NCBI GenBank assembly: GCA_013036995.1
Contig: JAAOXG010000019.1
Coordinates: 80,105 to 144,104 of the forward strand
Source: Lacrimispora defluvii
GTDB lineage: Bacteria > Bacillota > Clostridia > Lachnospirales > Lachnospiraceae
Direction: 5' to 3'
DNA length: 64,000 bases
Positions 31,782-40,389 of the stretch are shown here, piece after piece. How positions within the stretch are numbered: the stretch's first letter is position 1; each line of letters opens with the position of its first letter. The notes below the pieces were generated by a model. The model worked only from the letters and a program-made list of their open reading frames with translations. It was not told where the DNA came from and made no database searches. Position numbers and translations under genes: made by a program.

Positions 31782-31823
31782 GATGTGCCTCCTTTCTTGA
31801 AAACTTACTTATCGCGTAAGCCC

Positions 31824-31852
31824 ATATTATCACCAGTATGCAAATGTGTCAA
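31824..31852 (-). promoter_or_regulatory. Early (PR-like) promoter
   Basis: On the minus strand a perfect -35 TTGACA (31852..31847) and a -10 TAATAT (31829..31824) are 17 bp apart. An operator-like 17-bp repeat lies immediately downstream at 31820..31804, well placed for repression. Confidence 0.8.
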
Positions 31853-31893
31853 TACTTTTTGCGTAAGTTTTTTATTGTTTTGCACAGAGATAG

Positions 31894-31922
31894 TTGCATT
31901 GTGCGTAAGTTTGTGCTATTCT
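31894..31922 (+). promoter_or_regulatory. Repressor (PRM-like) promoter
   Basis: On the plus strand a -35 TTGCAT (31894..31899) and a -10 TATTCT (31917..31922) are 17 bp apart, with an operator half-site (31903..31909) in the spacer. It faces the CI-like gene. Confidence 0.6.
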
Positions 31923-31958
31923 AATAGTGTTCTAATAACAAGGAAGGAGGTACTCAAT

Positions 31959-32312
31959 ATGGCAGAAATCAACGACCGGATAAAGGAACGACGCCTTGCC
32001 GCTGGTAAAACATTGTTAGAGGTTTCGGAGTTTCTAGGAGTAAAAGAAGCTACGGCGCAACGATATGAGAGCGGTGAAATAAAGAACATAAAGCACGAGA
32101 CGATCGTCTCACTTGCTAAACTGTTTAATTGTTCTCCAGCGTATCTAATGGGCTGGGAAGCCGACAAGAAAGAGGCTGTTAATAATTTCCCGCTTTCTGA
32201 TTTAGAAAAAGAAATAATCACAGCTTACAGAAGAACAGACGAGATAGGCAAGGCATGTGTCCTTCGAACTCTCGGCGTTGAGGAAAAAAGGGACAGCTCA
32301 AAAATGGCATAA
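31959..32312 (+). CDS. CI-like XRE repressor
   Basis: This 117-residue protein begins at ATG 31959 behind AAGGAGG. The XRE helix-turn-helix is at about 17-45 (TLLEVSEFLGVKEATAQRYE), followed by an oligomerisation-like segment (DLEKEIITAYRRTDEIGKAC). There is no peptidase domain, so induction would not follow the LexA/CI self-cleavage route. Divergence from the Cro-like gene and the shared operators mark the lysogeny switch. Confidence 0.8.
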   Translation: MAEINDRIKERRLAAGKTLLEVSEFLGVKEATAQRYESGEIKNIKHETIVSLAKLFNCSPAYLMGWEADKKEAVNNFPLSDLEKEIITAYRRTDEIGKACVLRTLGVEEKRDSSKMA

Positions 32313-32323
32313 AATGCCGAACG

Positions 32324-32349
32324 AAAAAGCCCCGCATTTCTCGCGAGGG
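32324..32349 (-). terminator. Minus-strand terminator after the repressor gene
   Basis: On the minus strand CCC(T)CGC pairs with GCGGGG around GAGAAAT, followed by CTTTTTC. It would stop antisense transcription entering the repressor gene. The core resembles the hairpins at 16420 and 4688, so the phage seems to reuse this element. Confidence 0.5.
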
Positions 32350-32443
32350 TAACATTGTAAAAATTGATTTTTAGCAACCGACGCGGCCGGCCCAGAACTC
32401 CGGCCGATGATCGGTTACGATAAAGCGAAGGAGGTCCTTATAT

Positions 32444-33028
32444 ATGGGAATGAGATTTAGAAAGAGTAAAAAGATCGCGCCGGGTGTTCGCCTGAATCTG
32501 AGCGCAAAAAGCGCAAGTATATCAATAGGCCCGAAGGGTTTCAAGAAAACATTCAGTACGAGCGGACGAACAACAACGACAGTAGGGATCCCGGGCAGTG
32601 GTCTGTCATATTCCACAAGTAAGAAAATAGGCCAGACTGCTGCCAGATCCACCTCTCAGGAGGTTCCTGCTGCCGTCGTGTTGCCTTCTCCTAAAAATAA
32701 GTGGGTAGCTCTAGGTCTTTGCGTTTTTCTCGGCTTTTTTGGAGCTCACCGGTTTTATGTTGGCAAGGTAGGCACCGGAGTTCTTTATATTATGACAGTC
32801 GGAGGTCTTGGCTTTGGTTGGATCATTGACATGGTTATGATCTGTTGTAATAAGTTCACAGACTGCAACGGCGCATTTGTTGGCTTAAAGGCTGCCGAGT
32901 ATACCGGACAGCCGGATCCTGATCTTGGGGAGGCTTCTCTGGAGGATCAGAGAGAGGCAGCGGCCGAGGCTGCCAGAGCTTACGGCTATACTGTGACAGA
33001 CTCAGATCAAGAAAATGTCAGAGAATAG
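32444..33028 (+). CDS. DUF4236 plus TM2 domain membrane protein
   Basis: This 194-residue protein has a DUF4236 domain at 1-55 (MGMRFRKSKKIAPGVRLNLS, GIPGSGLSYST) and a TM2 domain at about 85-140 with two membrane spans (WVALGLCVFLGFFGAHRFYV; GVLYIMTVGGLGFGWIIDMV). It lies between repressor and integrase, a common slot for lysogenic-conversion cargo. The stop overlaps the integrase start by 14 nt. Function unknown; superinfection exclusion is one possibility. Confidence 0.85.
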   Translation: MGMRFRKSKKIAPGVRLNLSAKSASISIGPKGFKKTFSTSGRTTTTVGIPGSGLSYSTSKKIGQTAARSTSQEVPAAVVLPSPKNKWVALGLCVFLGFFGAHRFYVGKVGTGVLYIMTVGGLGFGWIIDMVMICCNKFTDCNGAFVGLKAAEYTGQPDPDLGEASLEDQREAAAEAARAYGYTVTDSDQENVRE

Positions 33029-34664
33029 AAATAGCGCTCGAAAATATGCCGCAGGAGGTGGCTCGGACAATTCCTGCGGTGTAGAGCCATTGCGTGCGGT
33101 TATATATGCAAGATACTCCAGCAGCGGACAGCGTGAGGAGTCTATCGAAGGGCAGCTTCGTGACTGCTACGAGTTTGCGAAAAAGCACGGGATCATTGTG
33201 ATTGGTGAGTACATCGACAAGGCAATGACGGGGCGAGTAGATCGCCGCCCTGATTTTCAACGCATGATGAGAGACAGCGAAAAGGGCCGTTTCAACTGCG
33301 TTCTGCTTTGGAAAATGGACCGATTTGCTCGTAACCGGTACGACTCGGCCATGTATAAGTATAAACTCAAAAAGAACGGGATCCGGATCTTTTACGCAAA
33401 AGAAACGATCCCGGACGGCCCGGAGGGTATTATATTAGAGTCAGTAATGGAGGGGTATGCTGAGTATTACAGTGAAAACCTCGCCCAGAATGTAAAGCGC
33501 GGAAATTATGACAGTGCTCTGGAACTCAAAACGCTCGGCAAGACATGTCTCGGGTTAAAGACTGGCCCAGACGGTCGTTATGTGATAGATCAAGCTGAGG
33601 CGGTGCTTGTGCGTCGTATCTTTGAGGAATATGCTGAGGGAGAACGCGCGAAGGATATATTTGAGCGTCTCAATGCTGAGGGCTATCGTACCAGCAGAGG
33701 CGGCAAGTTCAACAAGAATAGCCTCCGTCGTATATTATCAAACAAGAAATACATCGGGATCTATGAGTATGAGGACATTTACGTCGAGAATGGGATCCCG
33801 GCAATTATTACAGACAAGGATCTGTTTGAGAAGGTGCAGGGAATGTTAAAAATAAACCACGACGCGCCGGCCAGAGGCAAGGCGCAAAACTTCCTACTAA
33901 CAACAAAATTGTATTGTGGGCTTTGCGGTTCTCCGATGATTGGAGACGGGGGCACGAGCCACACGGGCAAGGCATACGCCTATTATTCATGTACGAAGCG
34001 CAAGCGCTCGCGAAGCTGCAAGAAGGAGACGGTACCAAAGGACTGGATCGAGGATCTAGTTGTCAGTGAGTTGGTTAAAATCGTACACAACGACGAGCTG
34101 ATCGAGCAAATTGCCGATCGTGTCATGGAATACCAGAAACGTGAGAAGGACAACTCCGGCCTTCATGCTCTGGAGATTAGGCAAAAAGAAAACGAGAAGG
34201 CAATCAGCAACATGCTGGCAGCCATTGAGGCTGGGATCATAACGCCCAGCACAAAGACAAGACTCATGGAGCTGGAAGCTGATCGCGCGGACATTGAAAA
34301 AGGAATAGCTCACGAACTCTTAGCCGAGCCGGAGTTCGAGAGAGATCAAATTATTTATTTTTTGGAGCGGTTTCGCTCTGGAGATATTAAAGACGAGGCG
34401 TATCGCATTATGTTGGTTGACACGTTCCTCAATGCCGTGTATCTGTACGACGACGATCACCTTGTCTTGGTGATGAATTACTCAGGAGAGAATTGCAAGA
34501 TCTCTCTCAAACTTGTGGAAAAAGCGCTCAGCGACGGCGATTGCAAAGGTTCAGCTTTTGCGCCGTCAGGCGCATTGAAGAGCAGTTTTTCACTGATGAA
34601 GAACTGCTTTTTTATTACAATTTATTATTGTAATAGAAAGATATTGTTCCAGGAAAACGAATAA
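33015..34664 (+). CDS. Large serine integrase
   Basis: This 549-residue protein has an N-terminal resolvase domain (residues about 27-175; catalytic Ser in YARYSSSGQREESIEGQ, then WKMDRFARNRYD), a recombinase domain (GRRIL-type segment SLRRILSNKKYIGIYEY), a zinc ribbon (CGLCG ... CKKE), and a coiled coil (about 385-430). The start is coupled to the previous gene. The last ~25 residues run through a terminator and look unlike the family, as if read from attachment-site or host DNA. It marks the right end of the prophage. Confidence 0.95.
   Translation: MSENRNSARKYAAGGGSDNSCGVEPLRAVIYARYSSSGQREESIEGQLRDCYEFAKKHGIIVIGEYIDKAMTGRVDRRPDFQRMMRDSEKGRFNCVLLWKMDRFARNRYDSAMYKYKLKKNGIRIFYAKETIPDGPEGIILESVMEGYAEYYSENLAQNVKRGNYDSALELKTLGKTCLGLKTGPDGRYVIDQAEAVLVRRIFEEYAEGERAKDIFERLNAEGYRTSRGGKFNKNSLRRILSNKKYIGIYEYEDIYVENGIPAIITDKDLFEKVQGMLKINHDAPARGKAQNFLLTTKLYCGLCGSPMIGDGGTSHTGKAYAYYSCTKRKRSRSCKKETVPKDWIEDLVVSELVKIVHNDELIEQIADRVMEYQKREKDNSGLHALEIRQKENEKAISNMLAAIEAGIITPSTKTRLMELEADRADIEKGIAHELLAEPEFERDQIIYFLERFRSGDIKDEAYRIMLVDTFLNAVYLYDDDHLVLVMNYSGENCKISLKLVEKALSDGDCKGSAFAPSGALKSSFSLMKNCFFITIYYCNRKILFQENE
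34581..34613 (+). terminator. Terminator inside the 3' end of the integrase frame
   Basis: AGCAGTTTTTC pairs with GAAGAACTGCT (one G-T) and six T's follow. It lies within the last 28 codons of the integrase frame, which suggests that the biological stop or the attachment core lies near 34,570. Confidence 0.7.
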
Positions 34665-34749
34665 AAAAATAAAAAAGTGCTTGCTTATTTTGGAAAAGTA
34701 TAGTAATATAATTGTACGAATTGATTCATCAATTTGTGCAATTGCGAAA

Positions 34750-34833
34750 GCAGAAGTGGCGGAATTGGCAGACGCGCACGGTTCAGGTCCGTGTGGTAGC
34801 AATACCTTGAGGGTTCAAGTCCCTTCTTCTGCA
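34750..34833 (+). tRNA. tRNA-Leu (anticodon CAG)
   Basis: The acceptor stem GCAGAAG/CTTCTGC, anticodon stem-loop CACGG-TTCAGGT-CCGTG with CAG, a long variable arm, and T-arm GAGGG-TTCAAGT-CCCTT are all present. CCA is not encoded. It is 85 nt from the integrase stop, but serine integrases do not need tRNA genes as targets. Confidence 0.95.
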
Positions 34834-34840
34834 TAATGAA

Positions 34841-34873
34841 AATGTCCTGCATGAAAACTGCAGGACATTTTTT
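34841..34873 (+). terminator. Terminator after tRNA-Leu
   Basis: AATGTCCTGCA pairs perfectly with TGCAGGACATT around a 7-nt loop and is followed by T's. On the minus strand the same hairpin is followed by TTCATT and could help end the GGDEF transcript. Confidence 0.85.
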
Positions 34874-34875
34874 AT

Positions 34876-36522
34876 TTACTCAATATTGGCCATGGACATC
34901 CCAGGTTCATAAACCGTATACTGGTTTCTGCCATGCTTTTTTGCCTGATACAGTGCGATATCTGCTTTCTTATATAATTCTTCAAACGTGACTCCGTCCT
35001 CCGGGTAGGCGGCAGTTCCTAAGCTTCCTGATATATGTACTTCCGGTTCCAGAGCACTTCCAATTAAACTGCACAGGTTTTCCAGTCGGGAATATAGATC
35101 CATGCTGTAAGAAACATCTTTCAGAAGAATGATAAATTCATCACCTCCTAAACGGCCAAAGACGTCATCTCTCCGGAGTGCAGATTTTAGTCTTGATGCA
35201 GCCCGATGAAGCGCCTTATCTCCAAACTGGTGACCATAATTGTCGTTTAACTGCTTAAACTGATCAATATCCAGCATAATCAGGATATGATGTCCTTTCC
35301 CGCTGCTTAAGATATGACGGATTGCCCGGATTGCAGCAGATCTGTTTAGCAGTCCCGTCAGACAGTCCTGCTGGGACAGCTCATGTAATGTCAGAGCTTC
35401 CCGCTTTGAGGCATCAATATCTTTAATTAGAATAAAAGCCTTGATGGTGTCCGTATAAGGGTCAGTGACAATCTGTACCATACCAAGAGTCCAGCAGACG
35501 CTGCCATCAGCCCTTAAACGGCGATGTTCCAGCCGGAGAGAGCGGTTTCCCTGATAATACTGGAACAGCAGATGCTCTTTATTAAAGAAACTTAAATAAA
35601 GCTCTCTGTCTTCTTCGAAAATCTCATGCTCTGCAATATAATTCATGATATCAGCAAAAGAATTTTTTGCTTCATCCGGAACATTGCTGGTCATTTCTCC
35701 GATTATCTCTTCAAACAGATCTGATTTGGTATTGTACTCATAATAACCGATACAGTCTTTTTTCTGTTCCTGCATATACTCAGCCCAACGTTGATATGCC
35801 AGCTCTTTTTCGTATTGATCTGTAATATCCTGATAGGAAATGATTCCACGCAGTGGTTTTTTTTCTTCCGTATATACCAGCGAAAAATGCTTGGAAAACC
35901 AGTGATATTCCCCGGATCCGGTTTTTAGCCTGACCGCACATTCGCCTTCCGGAGTACCCCGCTCCATTTCTTCATAGAAGTCCAGAAAATCTTTAATGCT
36001 CTCCTTATGTACAACGCCATTTTCAATTAAATATTCCGGGGAAAGGGGCGTGTTAAATGGGGCTGGAAAACATCTGGTAAATTCTGAGGAAGGAGAAAGG
36101 ATTCTGTTTGGTATATCGTAGATACATACAATACAGCCGGAATGACGGCTTGCAAGGCGGTATTGCTCCTCCTGAGCTCTTAGACTTTCCATACTCCTCT
36201 TCAGGCAGGTGATATCCGATACAGAACAATAGAATACTTTTTCTTCTCGTATTAAATTAAAATCCATGGAGAACCAGCAGTGGTGATCCATTGCTTTGGA
36301 TCTGAATTCCAGCCTGAACGTACTGGATTCCATCTCCATATGACTGTGAATTCTTTCTTCCATTTCACTGAACTCAGAATCACAGACCATATCCTCAAGG
36401 CAGGAAGGTGACTGAAACCAGCTCTTAATCATCTCATTTGAATAAGAGACTGGAAAGTTTTCTTCTGCCTTAAGCTTTAGTATGCCGCATGGTATGCGGT
36501 CTAAAAAAACATCTCCGTCCAT
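34876..36522 (-). CDS. PAS-GGDEF diguanylate cyclase
   Basis: This 548-residue protein has two or three PAS-like sensor domains (about 1-120, 135-250, 255-370) and a C-terminal GGDEF domain (about 375-540) with an intact active site RLGGDEFIILL. It should make cyclic di-GMP. No membrane span or signal peptide is seen, so it senses an internal signal. It stands alone, reads toward the tRNA, and has a terminator shared with that gene. An EAL domain is absent. Confidence 0.92.
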   Translation of the reverse strand: MDGDVFLDRIPCGILKLKAEENFPVSYSNEMIKSWFQSPSCLEDMVCDSEFSEMEERIHSHMEMESSTFRLEFRSKAMDHHCWFSMDFNLIREEKVFYCSVSDITCLKRSMESLRAQEEQYRLASRHSGCIVCIYDIPNRILSPSSEFTRCFPAPFNTPLSPEYLIENGVVHKESIKDFLDFYEEMERGTPEGECAVRLKTGSGEYHWFSKHFSLVYTEEKKPLRGIISYQDITDQYEKELAYQRWAEYMQEQKKDCIGYYEYNTKSDLFEEIIGEMTSNVPDEAKNSFADIMNYIAEHEIFEEDRELYLSFFNKEHLLFQYYQGNRSLRLEHRRLRADGSVCWTLGMVQIVTDPYTDTIKAFILIKDIDASKREALTLHELSQQDCLTGLLNRSAAIRAIRHILSSGKGHHILIMLDIDQFKQLNDNYGHQFGDKALHRAASRLKSALRRDDVFGRLGGDEFIILLKDVSYSMDLYSRLENLCSLIGSALEPEVHISGSLGTAAYPEDGVTFEELYKKADIALYQAKKHGRNQYTVYEPGMSMANIE

Positions 36523-36711
36523 TGTTCACTTTCTCCCATAAGTGCGTTAGAAAATAGAAATATCTATTATTATAAGCATATGAGGCAAGCATACAAAAAA
36601 TTACTTATTTAACAAAAATAATAAAATAAATAAAAAACATGTAATTCGTATAGGAAAAAAGGATAAGGTGATAACAGAAAAAAGAGTAGTTGAGAAAATA
36701 TATCATGAAAT

Positions 36712-36757
36712 AAAAAAAGCTGTTTCAAGCCGAGTCTGTGTTGTCGGCTTAAAACAG
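36712..36757 (-). terminator. Bidirectional terminator, pfk end
   Basis: A 14-bp stem (CTGTTTCAAGCCGA with TCGGCTTAAAACAG, one mismatch) has T-runs on both sides. It closes the phosphofructokinase transcript on the minus strand. Confidence 0.8.
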
Positions 36758-36782
36758 TCTTTTTTCCTGCAGAACCCCAATA

Positions 36783-38000
36783 TTATGACCGGTACAGGTA
36801 AAGGGGTCTGCCATCCTTTATAATCCTGTCTGGCTCACCCTGAATTAAAGGCAGGGCATAGGTAAGAAAATCTTCTGTAACATTGGTGCCATGATCGCAG
36901 ATCCAATGGGATGGAAATAGCTTTTCTTTGTTGCATACTTCATTTACATCAACTGTAACGCATTGGATCTGATAGGGGAAATCAGAAATACGCTTAAAGG
37001 CGATCATAATACCTGTGGCTCCGTTTAAGGAAGCTTTGATTCCTTCCCTGCCGGCTGCATCCGCCTCTTCGATATCAGTTGCCGATGCAAGCATGCCGCT
37101 GCAGCGCTGATTTACGTTAAGCTCTATAGAACGAACCTTTACACCAAAGCGATTGCGGACAAAATTCTCTAACATTTTACCGCTTCCGGTCAGCATCTTG
37201 TGTCCAAATGTATCGGTACGGACTTCGTCTGCGTACTCACAGATAAATTTTCCATTTGCATCAGAAATTCCTTCAGAGATGCAGACAATAATGGAACTTT
37301 TTTTAGACAAAGCCTTTTCTACATCGTCTGCAAATTGTTCAAATTCAAAGGCAGCTTCCGGAAGATAAATCAGGACAGGATTATCTCCTTCAAATTTTCT
37401 TGCAAGTGAACTGGCAGCGGTGAGCCAGCCTGCATGACGCCCCATGAGTTCAACAATCGTCACAGATTTTTGCTGATAAACACAGGAATCCAAAACAATT
37501 TCCCGTACCGTGTCAGCCACATATTTTGCAGCACTTCCAAAACCTGGAGTGTGATCGGTATGAATCAGATCATTATCAATGGTCTTAGGAATACCGATAA
37601 ATTTGATGCTGCTTTTGTGATGAGAAGCGTACCGGGAAAGCTTGCTTACGGTATCCATGGAATCATTACCGCCAATATAAAAGAAATAACCGATCTCCAT
37701 TGCACGGAATTTTTCAAACAGTGCAGGGTAGAATGGTGATGACAAATCATCGGGCAGTTTATAACGGCAGGAGCCAAGGTATGCCGCTGGTGTCAGCTTC
37801 AGCAGCTCCAGTTCCTCCTGCGTTAAATCATTGGTCAGATCCATATAATTCCCGGACATGAAGCCTTCTATGCCATTGATCATGCCGTAAACCCGGCCGA
37901 TCTCTTCGTGAGCCATTCCCTCTATTATAACGCCGTAAAGGCTTGCATTAATCACAGCGGTTGGTCCGCCGGATTGTCCTACGATTACATTTTTCTTCAT
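36783..38000 (-). CDS. pfp: 6-phosphofructokinase, probably PPi-dependent
   Basis: This 405-residue enzyme phosphorylates fructose 6-phosphate. The N-terminus VGQSGGPTAVIN is the nucleotide/PPi loop, GGNDSM the donor-site motif, and PKTIDND carries the lysine that in this family goes with pyrophosphate use (ATP enzymes have Gly there). GRHAGWL and the C-terminal DHGTNVTEDFLTYALPL fit. ATG 38000 follows GGAGG. Monocistronic with its own promoter and terminator. Gene symbol is by function; PPi use is inferred from residues. Confidence 0.88.
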   Translation of the reverse strand: MKKNVIVGQSGGPTAVINASLYGVIIEGMAHEEIGRVYGMINGIEGFMSGNYMDLTNDLTQEELELLKLTPAAYLGSCRYKLPDDLSSPFYPALFEKFRAMEIGYFFYIGGNDSMDTVSKLSRYASHHKSSIKFIGIPKTIDNDLIHTDHTPGFGSAAKYVADTVREIVLDSCVYQQKSVTIVELMGRHAGWLTAASSLARKFEGDNPVLIYLPEAAFEFEQFADDVEKALSKKSSIIVCISEGISDANGKFICEYADEVRTDTFGHKMLTGSGKMLENFVRNRFGVKVRSIELNVNQRCSGMLASATDIEEADAAGREGIKASLNGATGIMIAFKRISDFPYQIQCVTVDVNEVCNKEKLFPSHWICDHGTNVTEDFLTYALPLIQGEPDRIIKDGRPLYLYRS

Positions 38001-38466
38001 GTATAATTTCCTCCAAATCTGCATATGCCAGGTGCACGTTTCCTATTCTATAATAGAAACTACATCTTTGCAACCCAATTTAAAGGATATAAGGGAATTG
38101 GAAAGGAATGGTAATGGAAAAAAGAGGATAAAAAGGGAGGAGCCGGTGAAATGTGGGTTTCACCGGCGAGTTATGAAAAAAAGTTTTATAAAACAAGTTT
38201 GGAGTAGTTCTTGTTTCTATAACTTAGTATATAGGAGAGATGTGAAGTAAGTTTGTAGAAGATGTAAATAATTTTTGTACGGCTTGTGAAAAATGTGTGA
38301 ATGAATAATGGTGGTGTTTTATAAGCGATTATAGCTGATATATGTATATTAGCTGTTTATAGATGAATAAATATTAATGAAGTAGCAATTGATTTTCTTA
38401 TTTCATATAATTTTAGTAGTTACTGTTAAGATTCCGTGCGCCAGATGGCAAAGAGGACTATTAAAT
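38001..38466. other. AT-rich intergenic region
   Basis: It holds the pfk promoter on the left, a perfect 10-bp hairpin (GCCGGTGAAA / TTTCACCGGC, 38142..38167) without a T-run, and then about 250 nt of very AT-rich sequence leading to the CgeB-like gene. No coding region is convincing. Confidence 0.6.
38045..38073 (-). promoter_or_regulatory. Phosphofructokinase promoter
   Basis: On the minus strand TTGCAA (38073..38068) and TAGAAT (38050..38045) are 17 bp apart, about 45 nt ahead of the ATG. Confidence 0.6.
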
Positions 38467-39447
38467 ATGAAATATAAGGTAGCAATTTATTGTGACAAGC
38501 TTTATGCAGGCGATATTTTATGGGGATTTACTGCAGCTGGTCATGAAGCGCAAATAATAACACCGACTTCTATAGAAAATTTTGATAAATTAATGGAAAT
38601 AATAAATCCTGATTTATTAATTCTTTCCTCCTATATGGGTTATTTTCAACATTCTATGCTTAATCATATCGGTTCCAGAAATTTACCAAATTATAAGTGT
38701 GTTTGCTGGGATACCGAAGGAGTTGGCCAATTCGATTTACAGATGACAGGTTTTGAATTATCAAAGCCCGATATGATATTTTCCATTTGTCCTGAAATGC
38801 TTGAAAAGCTTAAAAGTAAAAGTATTCCCTGTGAGAGACTTGATTTTGCTTTTAATCCTACCATTCATTATCCTAAATCAACTTCTGTAAATGAAAATAA
38901 TGCGATTAGCTTAGTTGGAAATGCATGGTTATGGTATTCAAATCATTATCCTGCGCATTTCCGCTATAGTAAAGCAATTCCTACTATATTAAAACCTTTA
39001 ATTGAAAATAATTATAAAATAGATTTTTATGGTACTACAGAATATAAGCAGGTTATAAAAAATTTTCTAAATCTAGATGTACCAATTGAATGGTTCAAAG
39101 GCACTATTCCCTATGAGAAGACCTGCGATATATATAATAATTCCTTTATAAATCTAATCACACAAAATCATGATCAAACTATAACAAGACGTACCTTTGA
39201 AATTTTAGGCTCCGGAGGTTTCGGGCTTACTTGTTATAATAATGCTATAAAAAATATGTTTGGAGATAGCGGTGCACTAGCAATTGCTAATACTTCTGAT
39301 GAGACTCTTGAATTATTGGAATATTATAGAAAAAACATAGATGAATATATAAAGGTTCGTAAAAATGCTGTTATAAGCGTACAAAATCACACTTATAAAG
39401 AAAGAGCTGAAGAAATTATCAATAAGATATTTATAACAGCGAAATAG
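38467..39447 (+). CDS. CgeB-like glycosyltransferase
   Basis: This 326-residue protein starts at ATG 38467 behind AGAGGA. It shows the GT-B layout: an N-domain (KVAIYCDKLYAGDILWGFTA, LLILSSYMGY, CVCWDTEGVG) and a C-domain with FYGTTEYKQVI, SFINLITQNHDQTITRRTFE and ILGSGGFGLTCYNN, the donor-sugar site of the CgeB/DUF3880 group. CgeB decorates the spore outer surface in Bacillus. Base composition is much more AT-rich than the flanking genes, suggesting acquisition. No partner glycan genes are adjacent. Confidence 0.8.
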   Translation: MKYKVAIYCDKLYAGDILWGFTAAGHEAQIITPTSIENFDKLMEIINPDLLILSSYMGYFQHSMLNHIGSRNLPNYKCVCWDTEGVGQFDLQMTGFELSKPDMIFSICPEMLEKLKSKSIPCERLDFAFNPTIHYPKSTSVNENNAISLVGNAWLWYSNHYPAHFRYSKAIPTILKPLIENNYKIDFYGTTEYKQVIKNFLNLDVPIEWFKGTIPYEKTCDIYNNSFINLITQNHDQTITRRTFEILGSGGFGLTCYNNAIKNMFGDSGALAIANTSDETLELLEYYRKNIDEYIKVRKNAVISVQNHTYKERAEEIINKIFITAK

Positions 39448-39669
39448 ATGAAACGAATCAAAAGTCCCATGAAAACCGGGCTGAACTGGGCAGTCACGAC
39501 ATTAATTTTTTCAGTTGTGCCAATCAAAATTCCGGGTCTCACAAGCGCTCCGCCGTACATTAAACGGCTGGGCGCATTTTTCGTGGTTGTATTATCTGAA
39601 GAATTTAGTAAGGTAAAAAAAATATTATGATATAATGGAATATAAATTTGAGTAATAGGGGGCTGTACT
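39448..39669. other. Gap with a possible gene remnant
   Basis: The first ~130 nt are visibly richer in G+C than both neighbours. The minus strand is open and reads SRLMYGGALVRPGILIGTTE, protein-like but without start or stop. The plus strand has a 60-residue frame from ATG 39448 that looks spurious. The last 60 nt hold the promoter and GGGGG Shine-Dalgarno of the lipoprotein gene. Confidence 0.35.
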
Positions 39670-40308
39670 ATGAAAAGGTATCATTTAACAATATTTTTGG
39701 CTTTTGTAATTATTTTAATGGCGGGCTGTTCAAAAGATGACCAGATAATGCAAAATTTTGAGGCTGATAAAGGTGTAAGAATTTATGAAGGTGATAAGAG
39801 AGTAATATTTAATTTGAGTACTTTGCCTTATGATATGGAATACAAAGAGTATATTCTTCAGTTTTTATCATGCGAACTGTATCAGGAAAAATCTGATGAC
39901 GGTAATTCATATATACCCTACGTAATTGCAAAAGTTAAAATTGAAGGAATAGATGAAGAAACATTACTTTTGTATAATAAAGATTTATATGCTTATGGGA
40001 ATATAAATAATGAAAAAAACGAATTAGCACATAAGGAATTGTCAAAAATATGCGAGATTGATAATGATGGATATCGATATTATGTATTCTCACAGTGGCT
40101 GCTTTCATCTCACGATTATAAATATGATTTTTCAGAATCTATTTATGATGTAGGATTTTTAATCCTTCAAGGTGAAGATTATAGGGCTTTGCATTTTATT
40201 TATAACGGATTTTCAGATTCAAATGTAAAAAATTTAAAAGAACTGGATGAAGAAGCCTGGCGAGCAATCAAACAAAAACAACTTAAATCAAGCAAAAATA
40301 ACTTATAG
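39670..40308 (+). CDS. Small lipoprotein, function unknown
   Basis: This 212-residue protein begins with a lipoprotein signal peptide: basic start MKRYH, hydrophobic stretch, lipobox LMAGC with Cys at 20. The mature part is Asp/Glu/Tyr-rich and beta-strand-like (GVRIYEGDKRVIFNLSTLPY, YVIAKVKIEGIDEETLLLYN). I do not recognise a family. It is AT-rich like its left neighbour and appears to be its own transcription unit (TATAAT at about 39630). Confidence 0.7.
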   Translation: MKRYHLTIFLAFVIILMAGCSKDDQIMQNFEADKGVRIYEGDKRVIFNLSTLPYDMEYKEYILQFLSCELYQEKSDDGNSYIPYVIAKVKIEGIDEETLLLYNKDLYAYGNINNEKNELAHKELSKICEIDNDGYRYYVFSQWLLSSHDYKYDFSESIYDVGFLILQGEDYRALHFIYNGFSDSNVKNLKELDEEAWRAIKQKQLKSSKNNL

Positions 40309-40389
40309 TTCTTTGTTAATTGATTATTGATTGTAAGCGTGATATAATAAAAAGAACACCAGTTCTTTATTGGAGAAGGAGATTATATA

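Larger units (their letters stand above)
31541..31909. promoter_or_regulatory. Operator half-sites GCGTAAG / CTTACGC of the lysogeny switch
   Basis: The heptamer GCGTAAG occurs at 31814..31820, 31861..31867 and 31903..31909, and as CTTACGC at 31541..31547. At 31804..31820 (CTTAC, 7 bp, GTAAG) and 31541..31557 (CTTAC, 7 bp, GCAAG) the sites form 17-bp inverted repeats, a normal size for a dimeric XRE repressor. Confidence 0.65.

Noticed and set aside
34750..34833. tRNA-Leu as the attachment site
   Set aside because: The integrase is a serine recombinase, which does not typically target tRNA genes, and the integrase frame ends 85 nt before the tRNA; no phage-derived copy of the tRNA end is visible in the window.
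38142..38167. Riboswitch or terminator upstream of the CgeB-like gene
   Set aside because: A single perfect hairpin with no T-run and no recognisable aptamer; it is 300 nt from the gene.
39448..39630. A 60-residue gene directly after the CgeB-like gene
   Set aside because: No Shine-Dalgarno of its own,and the opposite strand reads more like protein; treated as a remnant.
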